From NCBI RefSeq assembly GCF_900167455.1, contig NZ_FUWJ01000003.1, forward strand, positions 310,001-374,000: DNA of 64,000 nucleotides, in the 5' to 3' direction. This document shows positions 45,919-56,405 of the stretch, in pieces (within the stretch, counting starts at the first letter, position 1; every line of letters begins with the position of its first letter). Position numbers and translations under genes: made by a program. Under the pieces are notes generated by a model. It worked only from the letters and a program-made list of their open reading frames with translations, was not told the origin of the DNA and did not search any database. The stretch comes from Enhydrobacter aerosaccus (lineage in GTDB: Bacteria; Pseudomonadota; Alphaproteobacteria; Reyranellales; Reyranellaceae).

Positions 45919-46953
45919 CTAGGACTTGAACGAAGCGATCTCGTCCCACATCTCGCTGTATTGCTTCTTGTAGGCCGGCCAGATCTTCGCCTCAGCGACC
46001 TTGCGGAAGGCCTCGACGTCGGCCTTGGCCACCGTCATGCCCTTGGGTTCGAGCAGTTCCTTCGCCTTCTCATAATTGTCGACCGACTCTGTGAGATCGC
46101 GGATCCGGCGCTGTGCTTCGCGGCTGAGATCCAGCATCAGCTTCTGCTGGGCCGGCGTCAGGCCGTTCCAGACAGCGAGGTTCATGACCGCATTGGTCGG
46201 GCCGTAATTGTGATAGGTCAGCGAGGCGTACTTGGAGACTTCGTAGATCTTCAGCGCCATCATGTTCACGATGGGAAGATCGCCGCCGTCGATCACGCCC
46301 GATTTTGCCGCCGAGATCACCTCGCCCCAGGCCATGGGCACGGCATTACCGCCCAGGCCGTTGATCGTGTCGCCGAACACCTTGGCCTGCTGGACACGGA
46401 TCTTGGCGCCGCGCAGATCCTTCGGCTCGACGATCGCCTTCTTGCCGGTCCAGAAGTGGCGGAAGCCGTAATCGAAGTAGCAGAGAGTCTTCACGCCGTA
46501 CTTCTGCTGGAAATCCTTGTCCATCTTGTCGCCGATCGGGCCGTTGAACATCTTGTAGGCCTGGTCGTAGCTCTTCACGAGATAGGGCACGAGGAACACC
46601 CCCATCTCCGGAAAGATGGTTGCCGCGGCGCCGGCCGGACTGCCCATAGCGATGTTGCCGGACTTCACGGCATTCATGATGTCGAGCTCCTTGCTGAGCA
46701 AGGTCGAGCCGAAGAACTGCATGTCGAGCTCGCCGTTCGACTGCTTCTTCACTTCGCCCGCCATCCAGTCGAAGGCGACAGCTGCCGACTCGGGCACGGC
46801 ATTGATATGCGCGAAGACCAGCTTCTTTGCTTCGGCGCGGGCAAAGGTGGGGGCAAGCCCGCTCGCCAGGATGCCCGCCATCCCGCCCGTCACCAGACTC
46901 CGCCGCCGAATTGCGGACAGACTCCGACTGCTGATTTTCATGATCGTCGACAT
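45919..46953 (-). CDS. dctP: TRAP transporter periplasmic solute-binding protein, DctP-type
   Basis: This 344-residue binding protein has an N-terminal export signal (about 1-40). The signal contains RRRSLVTGG, which resembles a twin-arginine motif, followed by a hydrophobic core and ARAEAKK. The mature part has the DctP features SAAVAFDWMAGEV and ATIFPEMGVFLVPYL, and an Arg in GAKIRVQQAK that normally binds the substrate carboxylate. ATG 46953 follows GGGAGG by 7 nt. It is the first gene of the P-Q-M cluster. Confidence 0.94.
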   Translation of the reverse strand: MSTIMKISSRSLSAIRRRSLVTGGMAGILASGLAPTFARAEAKKLVFAHINAVPESAAVAFDWMAGEVKKQSNGELDMQFFGSTLLSKELDIMNAVKSGNIAMGSPAGAAATIFPEMGVFLVPYLVKSYDQAYKMFNGPIGDKMDKDFQQKYGVKTLCYFDYGFRHFWTGKKAIVEPKDLRGAKIRVQQAKVFGDTINGLGGNAVPMAWGEVISAAKSGVIDGGDLPIVNMMALKIYEVSKYASLTYHNYGPTNAVMNLAVWNGLTPAQQKLMLDLSREAQRRIRDLTESVDNYEKAKELLEPKGMTVAKADVEAFRKVAEAKIWPAYKKQYSEMWDEIASFKS

Positions 46954-47017
46954 GGCGCGCCCTCCCAGGCGATTTATTTATGAAAATCCTATACCGCGGG
47001 GAGAGGGGCGCAAAGCG

Positions 47018-47653
47018 CTATGGCTTGTAACGCAGCAAGGCCACACCGAAACCGCAGAAGATCGCACCGCTGGCGCGATTGACGCGACGCAGCCAGGCAC
47101 CTTGCATGAGGTGAGTCGCGAATCGCCGACCGCTCAGCGAATAGAGCATGTAGAAGAAGGCTTCGACGGCGAGGAACGTCGCGACCAGCAGGCCGAATTG
47201 CGGGGCCCAGGGCGCGTTCGGCGTCATGAATTGCGGAAAGAAGGCGGCGGCGAACACCAGCAGCTTGGGATTGCTGATGCCGACGAGGAAACCACCGCGC
47301 AGCAAGGTCCAGCGATCCACTGTGCGGTCGTTGGTTTCGCGCGACGGTGCCGCAATGACGGGTGGGTCCACAGGCGACCGCCACGTCTGGATGCCGAGAT
47401 AGATCAGATAGGCGGCGCCGGCATACTTCAGGGCCTCGAAGGCGACGGGCACAGCGAGCATGAAGGCACTGACGCCGGCCACCGAAGCGACCAGCAGAAC
47501 CGTCAGGGACAGCAGGCAGCCTGTCATGCCGAGCATTGCGGCGCCGAAGCCGAAGCGGATGCTGCGCGTCGTGACATAGAGGACATTGGGGCCTGGCGTG
47601 GCGCTGATCAGGATGACCGCGCCGAGATAGAGCCACCACGTCTGGAAGGTCAT
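47018..47653 (-). CDS. LysE/RhtB-family amino-acid exporter
   Basis: This 211-residue inner-membrane protein has about six membrane helices and the LysE/RhtB N-terminal motif LISATPGPNVLYVTTRSIRFG. Such proteins export amino acids or analogues. It is downstream of the amidohydrolase by 9 nt on the same strand, so export of the amino acid made by the amidohydrolase is a reasonable guess. Confidence 0.9.
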   Translation of the reverse strand: MTFQTWWLYLGAVILISATPGPNVLYVTTRSIRFGFGAAMLGMTGCLLSLTVLLVASVAGVSAFMLAVPVAFEALKYAGAAYLIYLGIQTWRSPVDPPVIAAPSRETNDRTVDRWTLLRGGFLVGISNPKLLVFAAAFFPQFMTPNAPWAPQFGLLVATFLAVEAFFYMLYSLSGRRFATHLMQGAWLRRVNRASGAIFCGFGVALLRYKP

Positions 47654-47662
47654 GCGGTCAAG

Positions 47663-49381
47663 TCACTGCGCCGCGAGGGCGACATGCCGGCCCTGTGACG
47701 GAGCGAAGCGATCGAGGACATGGCCGGGTCCCTTGGCGTGGCGCACATAGTCCTTGCCGTCGAAGGTCTTCACGCCATTGCAGAACACGCCGTGGACGCC
47801 GGTCGGCCGGCGGATGGTCCGGCGGCCTCCACCCGGCAGATCGGCCACACGCTCGGCCGGGCTCACGCCGACGGTCGCGGGATCGAACAGCAACAGGTCG
47901 GCCTGAGCGCCGATGGCGATGCGCCCGCGATTGGGGATGCCATAAAGATCCGCCGGATGGCTGGTGAGCCGTCGGACGCCTTCGACGAGATCGAAATCGC
48001 CTCGTTCGCGCACCCAGTGCGACAGGAAATGCAGGCCAAATCCCGCATCGCACATGTAGATCAGGTGGGCGCCGGCATCGCTCAACGCCACCACGCCCGC
48101 TTCGTGCTTCAGCAGCCGCGCCACGCCGTCGTCGCCGACATTGAGGAAGCGACCGAGGAAGGCGGTTCCAAGATCCTCGTCGAGTGCCAGATCGAGCATG
48201 ACGTCGAGCGGGTCACGCCGCTCGGTCCGGGCGATCTCGTCGAGATAGCGGTTCACGTAGCGGGCGTTGGTGGGCTTTTGCGCCACCGCCACCATCACGC
48301 GATCCCAGTTGCCCTGGAAGATCATGCCGGGCCGCGGGTTGCGCGCGTTGTCGCGGAACTGGGCGCGCCACGACGGATCGCGGAACACGGCCTTCAGCTG
48401 CTCCGGCGTGTAGGCCTTGATCGGATCGAAGGCGGCATGGCTGTAGAAGGGATAGGCGTTCGCCATCGTGAAATCGAACGACAGCGGCTGGCAGGGGATC
48501 TGGACATAGAGCCCGTTGCCGCGATGGATGGCGGCGGCGCAGGCATCGAAGATGCGGATGGCGCGTTGCGGCTCCTGCTCATTGTACATCGCCATGCCGG
48601 TGCCCTGGAAGAACGGTCGTCCGTACTTCGCCGCCATCGGCTCCAGTTCCTCCGGCGTCTTCACGCCCGAGGCGATGGCGATGACGCCTTTGCAGCGCGG
48701 TCCCATCGCGCCGACCAGCGCATCGAGCTCCGACATCGGCGCGATGGTCGACGGCATCGGCACGCCGCCATAGCCGGAATGATTGAGCGAATAGGAGGCG
48801 CCCAGTCCGATGGCTCCCTGTGCCATCGCGTCGGCCACCATCGCTTTCATGCGCGCCAGCTCTTCCGGCGTCGCCTCCGCGCGTTGCGAGGCCGCCTCTC
48901 CCATGACGGCCGTGCGGATCGTGGAGTGGCCGGCCAGAACCGCGACATTGGCGTAGGCCGGCCGGCGGCGCAGCATGTCCATGTACTGGCCGAAGCTCTC
49001 GAAATCCCACTGGATGCCGGTGCGGAGCGCCTCGAGATCCATGCCTTCGACGACCGAGAGGTTGCGGATCACGAGATCGCGCGCGGCGGGCGGCGCCGGC
49101 ACGATCCCGAAGCCGCAATTGCCGATCACCGCCGTGGTGACGCCCAGCGACGGGGAGGGCGAGAGAGTCTGATCCCAGGTGATCTGGGCGTCATAGTGCG
49201 TGTGGACATCGACGATGCCGGGGGCCAGCACGAGGCCGCCGGCATCGATGGTTTCGGCCGCTCTGTCCTTGATCTCGCCAATCGCCTCGATGTGCCCATC
49301 CTTCACGGACAGATCGGCACGGCGCGGTTCGTTGCCGAGGCCATCGATGAGGGTGGCCCCGCGGATGACGAGATCGGACAT
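47663..49381 (-). CDS. N-acyl-D-amino-acid deacylase / amidohydrolase family 3 protein
   Basis: This 572-residue metal-dependent hydrolase begins MSDLVIRGATLIDGLGNEP and has the metal motif VDVHTHYDAQITWD (H60, H62). Later parts include NCGFGIVPAP, with a Cys typical of D-aminoacylases, and LSDAGAHLIYMCD. The family releases D-amino acids from N-acyl forms or opens cyclic amides. It lies 2 nt after maeB and 9 nt before the LysE gene. The exact substrate cannot be deduced. Confidence 0.88.
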   Translation of the reverse strand: MSDLVIRGATLIDGLGNEPRRADLSVKDGHIEAIGEIKDRAAETIDAGGLVLAPGIVDVHTHYDAQITWDQTLSPSPSLGVTTAVIGNCGFGIVPAPPAARDLVIRNLSVVEGMDLEALRTGIQWDFESFGQYMDMLRRRPAYANVAVLAGHSTIRTAVMGEAASQRAEATPEELARMKAMVADAMAQGAIGLGASYSLNHSGYGGVPMPSTIAPMSELDALVGAMGPRCKGVIAIASGVKTPEELEPMAAKYGRPFFQGTGMAMYNEQEPQRAIRIFDACAAAIHRGNGLYVQIPCQPLSFDFTMANAYPFYSHAAFDPIKAYTPEQLKAVFRDPSWRAQFRDNARNPRPGMIFQGNWDRVMVAVAQKPTNARYVNRYLDEIARTERRDPLDVMLDLALDEDLGTAFLGRFLNVGDDGVARLLKHEAGVVALSDAGAHLIYMCDAGFGLHFLSHWVRERGDFDLVEGVRRLTSHPADLYGIPNRGRIAIGAQADLLLFDPATVGVSPAERVADLPGGGRRTIRRPTGVHGVFCNGVKTFDGKDYVRHAKGPGHVLDRFAPSQGRHVALAAQ

Positions 49382-49383
49382 GG

Positions 49384-51684
49384 CTAGCTCCGTCGGCTGA
49401 GCGCTCCATAGGCGGCGAGCGCGGCGTGGTTGACGAGGTCGCTGACCGTGGCGCCCATGCCCACGATCTGCATCGGCTTCTGCAGGCCGTCGATCACCGG
49501 CCCGATCACGGTCACACCCCCCAGGCTCTGCATCAGGCGCGAGGCGATGTGCGCGGAATGGAGCCCCGGCATCACCAGCACGTTGGCGGGCCCGGTCAGG
49601 CGGCAGAAGGGATAGGTCGCCTTCATCAGTGCGTGGTCGAGCGCCATGTCGGCCTGCATCTCGCCGTCATATTCGAAGTCGACCTTCTCGGCGTCGAGGA
49701 TGCGGATCGCCTTGCGGATGCGGTCGATGCGTTCGATCTCCCGGCTGCCGAAGTTGGAGAAGGAGAGGAAGGCGACGCGCGGCTCGTGGCCCATCATGCG
49801 CGCGCTCTTCACCATCTGCTTGGCGATGGTGGCCAGCTCCTCCGGTGTCGGGGTCTCGTTGATCGATGTGTCACCGAGGAACACGGTACCGTGGCGCGAG
49901 ACGATCACCGAGTAGCCCATCGCCACCTTGCCGGGATCGACGTCGACCACATGCCTGATGTCGGTGTAGCACTCGGGGAAGCGGCGCGTGAGGCCGGACA
50001 CCATGCCGTCGGCATCGCCCATCGCCACCATGCAGGCGCCGAAGACGTTGCGGCCCTGATTCACCATGCGCTGCACATCGCGGCGCAGGAATCCGTCGCG
50101 CTGTAGGCGCTTGTAGACCATGTCGGTATAGGGCGTGTTGCGCGTCGACAGGCGGGCGTTGTGGATCTCGAGTCCGTCGGTGTTGGTAATGCCGAGGGAC
50201 TTCATCGTCTCGCGCACCTGCTCCTCGCGACCGATCAGGATCGGCGTGCCGTAGCCGTTGTCGCGGAACACCACGGCGGCGCGGATCGTCCGTTCCTCTT
50301 CGCCCTCGGCGAAGACGATGCGCTGCGGATTGGCCTTTACCTGTTCGAACAGGTTCTGCAGCCAGTGGCTGGTCGGATCGAGGCGGCCGGAGAGCGAGCG
50401 CTTGTATTCGGCCATGTTGGGAATCGGCTTGCGCGCGACGCCGGATTTCATGGCCGCCTCCGCGACCGCCGCCGAGACGGCCGAGATCAGGCGCGGATCG
50501 AACGGCACTGGCATGATGTATTCTGGTCCATAGCGCAGCCGCCGGCCGGAATAGGCGCGATCGACCTCATCGGGCACATCTTCGCGCGCCAGCTTGGCCA
50601 GCGCCTCGGCGGCCGCAATCTTCATGTCCTCGTTGATCGTGCTGGCGCGGACGTCGAGCGCGCCGCGGAAGATGTAGGGGAAGCCCAGCACGTTGTTGAC
50701 CTGGTTGGGATAGTCGCTGCGGCCGGTCGCCATGATGGCATCGCCGCGCACCGCCTTCACGTCTTCCGGCGTGATCTCCGGGTCGGGATTGGCCATGGCG
50801 AAGATGATGGGCTTGTCGGCCATCGACTTCACCATGTCCTTGGTGACCGCGCCCTTTGCGGACAGGCCGAAGAACACGTCGGCGCCCTTCATGGCTTCCG
50901 CCAGCGTGCGCGCCTTGGTGCGGACCGCGTGGGCGCTCTTCCACTGGTTCATGCCCTCGGTTCGCCCCTGGTAGATCACGCCCTTGGTGTCGCACAGGAT
51001 CGCATTCTCGTGCGGCAGGCCCATCGCCTTCACGAGCTCGATGCAAGCGATCGACGCGGCGCCCGCGCCATTCACCACCATCTTGACGTCCTTGATGTTG
51101 CGGCCGGTCAGGTGGAGGGCATTGATGAGGCCGGCGGCCGAGACGATGGCGGTGCCATGCTGGTCGTCATGGAAGACCGGGATGTCCATCAGCTCGCGCA
51201 GGCGCTGCTCGATGATGAAGCATTCCGGCGCCTTGATGTCCTCGAGGTTGATGCCGCCGAACGTCGGGCCGAGATAGCGCACGCAGTTGACGAACTGGTC
51301 GACATCCTTGGTGTCCACTTCGAGGTCGATGCAGTCGACATCGGCGAAGCGCTTGAACAGCACCGCCTTGCCTTCCATCACAGGCTTGCCGCCGAGCGCG
51401 CCGAGATCGCCGAGACCCAGCACGGCGGTGCCGTTGGAGATCACCGCCACCAGGTTGCCTTTAACGGTGTAGTCGTAGGCTTTGGCGGGATCCTTGGCGA
51501 TCTCGAGACAGGGGGCGGCAACGCCGGGAGAATAGGCGAGTGCCAGGTCGCGCTGCGTCACCAGGGGCTTCGTCGCGATAATCTCGATCTTTCCCGGACG
51601 CCCGGCCTTGTGCATCCGCAGCGAATCGCCGTCGAGATCGCCCATTTCATTGACCATTGCTTCCGAGCTGCTGCTGCTCGTCAT
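49384..51684 (-). CDS. maeB: NADP-dependent malic enzyme with C-terminal phosphotransacetylase-like domain
   Basis: This protein of about 766 residues decarboxylates malate to pyruvate with NADP. The malic N-terminal domain has [17 protein letters not shown] and FHDDQHGTA, followed by the NAD-binding domain ([16 protein letters not shown]). The C-terminal third (about 430-760) is phosphate-acetyltransferase-like and usually regulatory. ATG 51684 gives a normal ribosome-site spacing from GGGAG; ATG 51693 would be too close. It is divergent from the nucleotidyltransferase, with mutS beyond. Confidence 0.96.
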   Translation of the reverse strand: MTSSSSSEAMVNEMGDLDGDSLRMHKAGRPGKIEIIATKPLVTQRDLALAYSPGVAAPCLEIAKDPAKAYDYTVKGNLVAVISNGTAVLGLGDLGALGGKPVMEGKAVLFKRFADVDCIDLEVDTKDVDQFVNCVRYLGPTFGGINLEDIKAPECFIIEQRLRELMDIPVFHDDQHGTAIVSAAGLINALHLTGRNIKDVKMVVNGAGAASIACIELVKAMGLPHENAILCDTKGVIYQGRTEGMNQWKSAHAVRTKARTLAEAMKGADVFFGLSAKGAVTKDMVKSMADKPIIFAMANPDPEITPEDVKAVRGDAIMATGRSDYPNQVNNVLGFPYIFRGALDVRASTINEDMKIAAAEALAKLAREDVPDEVDRAYSGRRLRYGPEYIMPVPFDPRLISAVSAAVAEAAMKSGVARKPIPNMAEYKRSLSGRLDPTSHWLQNLFEQVKANPQRIVFAEGEEERTIRAAVVFRDNGYGTPILIGREEQVRETMKSLGITNTDGLEIHNARLSTRNTPYTDMVYKRLQRDGFLRRDVQRMVNQGRNVFGACMVAMGDADGMVSGLTRRFPECYTDIRHVVDVDPGKVAMGYSVIVSRHGTVFLGDTSINETPTPEELATIAKQMVKSARMMGHEPRVAFLSFSNFGSREIERIDRIRKAIRILDAEKVDFEYDGEMQADMALDHALMKATYPFCRLTGPANVLVMPGLHSAHIASRLMQSLGGVTVIGPVIDGLQKPMQIVGMGATVSDLVNHAALAAYGALSRRS

Positions 51685-51787
51685 CTGCTTCATTCTCCCA
51701 GTTGAGTGCGCATATTGGCGGTATTCCGATGGTGGTACCAGCCAGCCATGCCGCGCTGCAACGTGGCGCAGAACCGTTTATTTGCAC

Positions 51788-52627
51788 ATGAGTGATGCGA
51801 TGAATGACTCCACCTCCAACGACCGAATCTTGCTCGACCGCCTGGTACGCGCCTTCGGCGGCGTGCCCGGTATCCGCGCTGTCGTTCTGGGAGGATCGCG
51901 TGCCCGCGGCGAAGGCTCTGCGCACTCGGACTACGACATCGGGCTGTATTACGAGCCCGACAATCCGATCGATGTCGGCCGGCTGGCCAAGGCGGCGATG
52001 CTCCTGCCGGGCGCGGCACGGTCCTCCGTGACGGCGATCGGCGAATGGGGACCGTGGATCAATGGCGGTGCCTGGCTGACCGTCGATGGCCGCAAGGTCG
52101 ATCTTCTCTATCGCGATCTGGAGAAGGTGCGGCAGGTCGTCGACGATTGCTGCGCCGGCACAGTGGAGCGCGTCTATCAGCCTGGCCACCCGCATGCCTT
52201 CGTGTCGGCTATCTACATGGGCGAATTGGCGCTCTGCCAGATCCTGTGGGATCCAGAGAACGCACTTGTCTCGACGCGCCGCAAATGCGCTTCCTACCCC
52301 GACGCGCTTGGCGAGGCGCTGATCAGGACGTTCTTCTGGGAAGCCCGCTTTGCGCTCGAAAATGCCAGCCACGGTCGCGGCCGGGACGATCTTTCCTATG
52401 TCGCCGGCTGCGCGTTCCGCTGTGTTGCCTGCCTGTGCCAGACGCTTTTTGCGCTGAACCGCACGTATCTCCTGAACGAAAAGGGCGCGGTACCGGGCGT
52501 CGAGCGCCTGTGCATCAAGCCGGTCGACTTCCGCTCCCGCGTCGAGAGCGCGCTTGCGCGAGCGGGTGCAGGTCTTTCCGATCTGGCGGCCCTGGTCGAG
52601 GAGACCGCGGGCCTGTTGAAAGTGTGA
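51788..52627 (+). CDS. Nucleotidyltransferase-domain protein
   Basis: This 279-residue protein has an N-terminal nucleotidyltransferase fold with [21 protein letters not shown], in which the GS motif and the DxD (in SDYDIG) bind nucleotide and metal, and a third acid in [12 protein letters not shown]. The rest is helical with several Cys (about 205-220). It resembles aminoglycoside-type and MNT-type nucleotidyltransferases, but no toxin-antitoxin partner is adjacent. It lies between maeB and mutS, 10 nt before mutS on the same strand. The acceptor is unknown. Confidence 0.8.
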   Translation: MSDAMNDSTSNDRILLDRLVRAFGGVPGIRAVVLGGSRARGEGSAHSDYDIGLYYEPDNPIDVGRLAKAAMLLPGAARSSVTAIGEWGPWINGGAWLTVDGRKVDLLYRDLEKVRQVVDDCCAGTVERVYQPGHPHAFVSAIYMGELALCQILWDPENALVSTRRKCASYPDALGEALIRTFFWEARFALENASHGRGRDDLSYVAGCAFRCVACLCQTLFALNRTYLLNEKGAVPGVERLCIKPVDFRSRVESALARAGAGLSDLAALVEETAGLLKV

Positions 52628-52637
52628 ATTACCGGCC

Positions 52638-55355
52638 GTGGCGGGACGTCGAACGCCCGTGTTAAGCGGGGACGTGCCCGACAGTTCGCCTCCTCCCTCC
52701 GTGCCTGCCGAAGCGACGCCGATGATGCGCCAGTATCTGGCGATCAAGGCTGCGCATCCCGATCATCTGCTGTTCTATCGCATGGGCGATTTCTACGAGC
52801 TGTTCTTCGAGGACGCGGTCAAGGCGTCGGCCGCGCTCGACATCGCCCTCACCAAGCGCGGCCAGCATCTGGGCGAAGACATCAAGATGTGCGGTGTGCC
52901 GGTGCACAGCCATGAGGCCTACCTGTCGCGGCTCATCCGCCAGGGCTTCAAGGTCGCTGTGTGCGAGCAGACCGAGGATCCGGCCGAGGCCAAGAAGCGG
53001 GGCGCCAAGTCGGTCGTCGAGCGCGCCGTTGTCCGAGTCATCACGCCCGGCACCCTGACCGAGGACGCGCTGCTTGATGCGCGCAGCCACAACTATCTTG
53101 CGGCCCTGGCCGAGGCGCAGGGCGAGCTGGCGCTGGCGTGGCTCGATCTTTCAACGGCCGACTTCGCGGCCCAGCCGTTGCTGCCGGGCCAACTTGCCGC
53201 CGCACTGGCTCGCCTCTCTCCCGGCGAGATCCTGGTTTCCGACCGGCTGCTGGCGCGGGACGGCGTCAAGATCGTGCTGGGCGACTGGAACGCCGCGCTG
53301 ACGCCACTGCCTTCGGCGCGCTTCGACAGCGACAATGCCCGCAAGCGCCTGCAGGCCGCCTTCAATGTCGCGGCTCTCGACAGTTTCGGCTCCTTCTCGC
53401 GCGCCGAGGTCGCCGCGTGCGGCGCCTTGCTCGACTATGTCGAGCTGACCCAGGCCGGCAAGGCACCGGCGCTCTCGCCGCCGCGGCGGGAGCGGTCCGA
53501 CGGAACGATGGAGATCGATCCGGCAACGCGGCGCAATCTGGAGCTGGTGCGCGGCCTCGATGGCCGGCGCGAGGGCAGTCTCCTCGCCACCGTCGATCGC
53601 ACCCTGACAGGACCCGGTGCACGCCTCCTGGCCGAGCGGCTGGCGGCGCCGCTGACCGATCGTGCCGAAATCGAGCGTCGTCTCGACCTTGTCCAGCTCT
53701 TCGTCGAGCGCCCGGCGCTGCGCGAGCGCGTGCGCGAGGCGCTGAAGCGCACACCGGATATCGAGCGCGCGCTGCAGCGGCTGTCGGTCGGACGCGGCGG
53801 TCCACGCGATCTCGCTGCCCTACGCGACGGCCTCGACTCGGCCGAGGCATTGGCCGCGCTCCTGTCGTCGGAGCCCGAGGCACTGGCGCCCGCTCCAGCG
53901 CCCTTGGCCGAGATTGTCGTCGCCATCTCTGGCCATCGACCCCTGATCCAGTCGCTGGCCGCGGCGCTGACCGACGAGCCGCCGTTGCTCGCGCGCGAAG
54001 GTGGATTCATCCGCGCCGGTTATCGCGCCGAACTCGACGAGCAGCGCACCTTGCGCGACGACAGCCGCAAGACGGTGGCGGCGCTCGAGGCGAAATACCG
54101 GACGGCAACGGGCGTGCCGTCGCTCAAGATCCGCCACAACAACATGATCGGCTACCACATCGAGGTGACGGCGACGCACGCCGACAAGCTCGACCTGCCG
54201 GCGCTCGGCTTCACGCGACGTCAGTCGATGTCCAACGCGACGCGCTTCAGCACCGCCGAGCTGGCCGATCTCGAAACCCGCATCGGTCGTGCCGCCGACC
54301 AGGCGCTGGCGCTGGAACTCGCCGTCTTCGAAGCGCTGATTGGCGAGGTCGTGGCTGTTTCTGCCGCCGTTGCCGCGGCGGGCCGGGCACTTGCCGCGCT
54401 CGATGTCGCGTCCGGTCTCGGCGAACTCGCTGTCACGGGCAATTACGTTCGGCCGACCCTCAGCGACGATCCAGCCTTCACCGTTGTCGGCGGGCGACAT
54501 CCGGTCGTCGAGGCCGCGCTTCAACGCCAGGGAAACGCGTCCTTCGTGCCCAACGATTGCGAGCTGGGGCCGGATCGTCGCCTGTGGCTGCTCACCGGTC
54601 CGAACATGGCCGGCAAATCGACGTTCCTGCGCCAGAACGCCCTGATCGCGGTCCTGGCGCAAGCCGGCTCGTTCGTGCCGGCGCGGGAGGTGCGGCTGGG
54701 CATCGTCGATCGGTTGTTCAGCCGTGTCGGCGCGGCCGACGATCTTGCCCGTGGCCGTTCGACCTTCATGGTCGAGATGGTCGAGACAGCCGCGATCCTC
54801 AACCAGGCCACCGCACGCAGCCTCGTCATCCTGGATGAGATCGGCCGCGGCACAGCGACCTTCGACGGCCTGTCGATTGCCTGGGCCACGCTCGAGCATC
54901 TGCACGACATCAACAGGTGCCGGGCGTTGTTCGCCACGCACTACCACGAGCTGGGGGCGCTCAAGGAACGACTGGCCGCGCTCGCGCCCTACACGATGCG
55001 CGTGAAGGAATGGCAGAACGAGGTCGTCTTCCTACACGAGGTGGCGCCCGGCGCAGCGGATCGATCCTACGGCATCCATGTTGCCCAGCTGGCCGGCCTG
55101 CCGTCGGCCGTCGTCGCCCGCGCCGAAGAAGTTCTGGCAGTCCTCGAGAAGGGCGAGCAGTCGGGTGCCGTGACGCGCCTCGTCGACGATCTGCCGTTGT
55201 TTGCCGCCGCGCCGGCGCGGCCTGCCGGCGGCAGCGCCAAGTCGGCACCCTCGGAAATCGAATCCGCTCTCGTCGCCGTCAATCCCGACGAGCTGTCGCC
55301 GCGCGAAGCACTGGAGCTGGTCTACGCCTTGCGCGCGCGACTTCCGGCGTCTTGA
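52638..55355 (+). CDS. mutS: DNA mismatch repair protein MutS
   Basis: This 905-residue MutS has the mismatch-binding F-x-E motif in [13 protein letters not shown] (about residue 50-55), connector, core, clamp and the ABC-type ATPase domain with [14 protein letters not shown] (Walker A), [14 protein letters not shown] (Walker B and signature region) and ATHYHEL. The start is uncertain: GTG 52638 gives the listed length, while an in-frame ATG starts 28 residues later. The family usually begins with a TPMM(R/Q)QY segment a short distance in, consistent with either. Confidence 0.97.
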   Translation: MAGRRTPVLSGDVPDSSPPPSVPAEATPMMRQYLAIKAAHPDHLLFYRMGDFYELFFEDAVKASAALDIALTKRGQHLGEDIKMCGVPVHSHEAYLSRLIRQGFKVAVCEQTEDPAEAKKRGAKSVVERAVVRVITPGTLTEDALLDARSHNYLAALAEAQGELALAWLDLSTADFAAQPLLPGQLAAALARLSPGEILVSDRLLARDGVKIVLGDWNAALTPLPSARFDSDNARKRLQAAFNVAALDSFGSFSRAEVAACGALLDYVELTQAGKAPALSPPRRERSDGTMEIDPATRRNLELVRGLDGRREGSLLATVDRTLTGPGARLLAERLAAPLTDRAEIERRLDLVQLFVERPALRERVREALKRTPDIERALQRLSVGRGGPRDLAALRDGLDSAEALAALLSSEPEALAPAPAPLAEIVVAISGHRPLIQSLAAALTDEPPLLAREGGFIRAGYRAELDEQRTLRDDSRKTVAALEAKYRTATGVPSLKIRHNNMIGYHIEVTATHADKLDLPALGFTRRQSMSNATRFSTAELADLETRIGRAADQALALELAVFEALIGEVVAVSAAVAAAGRALAALDVASGLGELAVTGNYVRPTLSDDPAFTVVGGRHPVVEAALQRQGNASFVPNDCELGPDRRLWLLTGPNMAGKSTFLRQNALIAVLAQAGSFVPAREVRLGIVDRLFSRVGAADDLARGRSTFMVEMVETAAILNQATARSLVILDEIGRGTATFDGLSIAWATLEHLHDINRCRALFATHYHELGALKERLAALAPYTMRVKEWQNEVVFLHEVAPGAADRSYGIHVAQLAGLPSAVVARAEEVLAVLEKGEQSGAVTRLVDDLPLFAAAPARPAGGSAKSAPSEIESALVAVNPDELSPREALELVYALRARLPAS

Positions 55356-55359
55356 AATC

Positions 55360-56376
55360 TCAAAGGGCCTGACGGGCCAGCGCCGCGCCCTGGGCGAGGG
55401 CGCGCAGCTTGCCGTAGGCGGTCGCGAGCGTCATCGGCGCCATGCCGCAATTGGTGCAGGCCTGGATGCGCTCGGGATCGACGAACTCGGTCGCGACCTT
55501 GAGCGTCGCCGCCACCTCTTCCGGGGTCTCGATCTTGTCCGAAGCGACATCGATCGCGCCGACCAGCACGGTCTTGGTCTTGAGCAGCTTCATCAGTTCG
55601 GGCGGAACGTGGCTCTGCCGACATTCGAGCGACACCTGCTGGATCTTGCTGCGATCGAGGGCAGGGAAGGTCTGTTCGTACTGGCGCCAGCTTTCGCCCA
55701 GCGTCTCCTTCCACTTGATGTTGGCCTCGATGCCATAGCCGTAGCAGATGTGCACGGCGGTCGTGCACTTCAGTCCCTCGGCCGCCTTTTCGAGTGCCGG
55801 GACGCCCCACTCGACGGTCTCGCCGAGATAGACGTTGAAGGCCGGCTCATCGAACTGGATCACGTCGACGCCGAGCTTCTCCAGATCCCTGGCTTCCTGG
55901 TTGAGGAGTTCCGCGAAGGCGAAAGCCATCTTCACGCGGTCGCCGTAATAGCCGTCGGCCAGCGTGTCGATCAGGGTCATCGGGCCGGGCAAGGTGAATT
56001 TGAGCTTGCGTGCCGTGGCTGCCCGGGCGGCGCGTGCCTCGCGCTCATGGACGAACTTGCGGCGCTTCAGCGCCGAGGTGACGGTGGGACAATCGGCTTC
56101 GTAGCGATTGTTCCGGATCCCCATGCGGACCTTCTTGTCGAAGTCCACGCCGTCGACTTCGGCCAGGAAGCCGTGGACGAAATGCTGCCGCGCCTGCTCG
56201 CCGTCGCTGACGATATCGAGACCGGCCTCTTCCTGGCGGCGGATGGCGAGGATGGTGGCGTCCTCCTTGGCTTCCTGCAGGGGAGCGCCGGTCAACGTCC
56301 AGGGTGCCCACAGCACGTTGGGTGTGGCCAGCCACGACGGCTTGGGCAGGCTTCCGGCCAGCGTCGTCTCGAACAT
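55360..56376 (-). CDS. Cobalamin-independent methionine synthase (MetE) core-like protein
   Basis: This 338-residue protein corresponds to the C-terminal catalytic half of MetE: the zinc ligands are likely His and Cys in VHICYGYG, Glu in SLECRQSH and Cys in TNCGMAP. The N-terminal half of full MetE is missing, so it resembles the single-barrel archaeal and bacterial core forms. Those use folate or corrinoid-protein methyl donors. It is convergent with mutS, with 4 nt between stops, and upstream of it on the same strand is hemY. Physiological methyl donor is unknown. Confidence 0.88.
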   Translation of the reverse strand: MFETTLAGSLPKPSWLATPNVLWAPWTLTGAPLQEAKEDATILAIRRQEEAGLDIVSDGEQARQHFVHGFLAEVDGVDFDKKVRMGIRNNRYEADCPTVTSALKRRKFVHEREARAARAATARKLKFTLPGPMTLIDTLADGYYGDRVKMAFAFAELLNQEARDLEKLGVDVIQFDEPAFNVYLGETVEWGVPALEKAAEGLKCTTAVHICYGYGIEANIKWKETLGESWRQYEQTFPALDRSKIQQVSLECRQSHVPPELMKLLKTKTVLVGAIDVASDKIETPEEVAATLKVATEFVDPERIQACTNCGMAPMTLATAYGKLRALAQGAALARQAL

Positions 56377-56405
56377 GAGTCCTCCCTAGGTTCTTGTTTC
56401 TGATC

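Noticed and set aside
46881-46953. Twin-arginine signal as proof that DctP folds before export
   Set aside because: RRRSL resembles a Tat motif, but the Tat hydrophobic core and charge pattern are not decisive. I note it in the gene entry only.
47720-49387. 555-codon plus-strand open frame opposite the amidohydrolase
   Set aside because: It mirrors a family-typical amidohydrolase and is rich in His, Arg and Glu, as expected for an antisense frame.
51788-52627. MNT/HEPN toxin-antitoxin system
   Set aside because: The protein has an MNT-like fold, but no small HEPN partner gene is adjacent; the neighbours are maeB and mutS.
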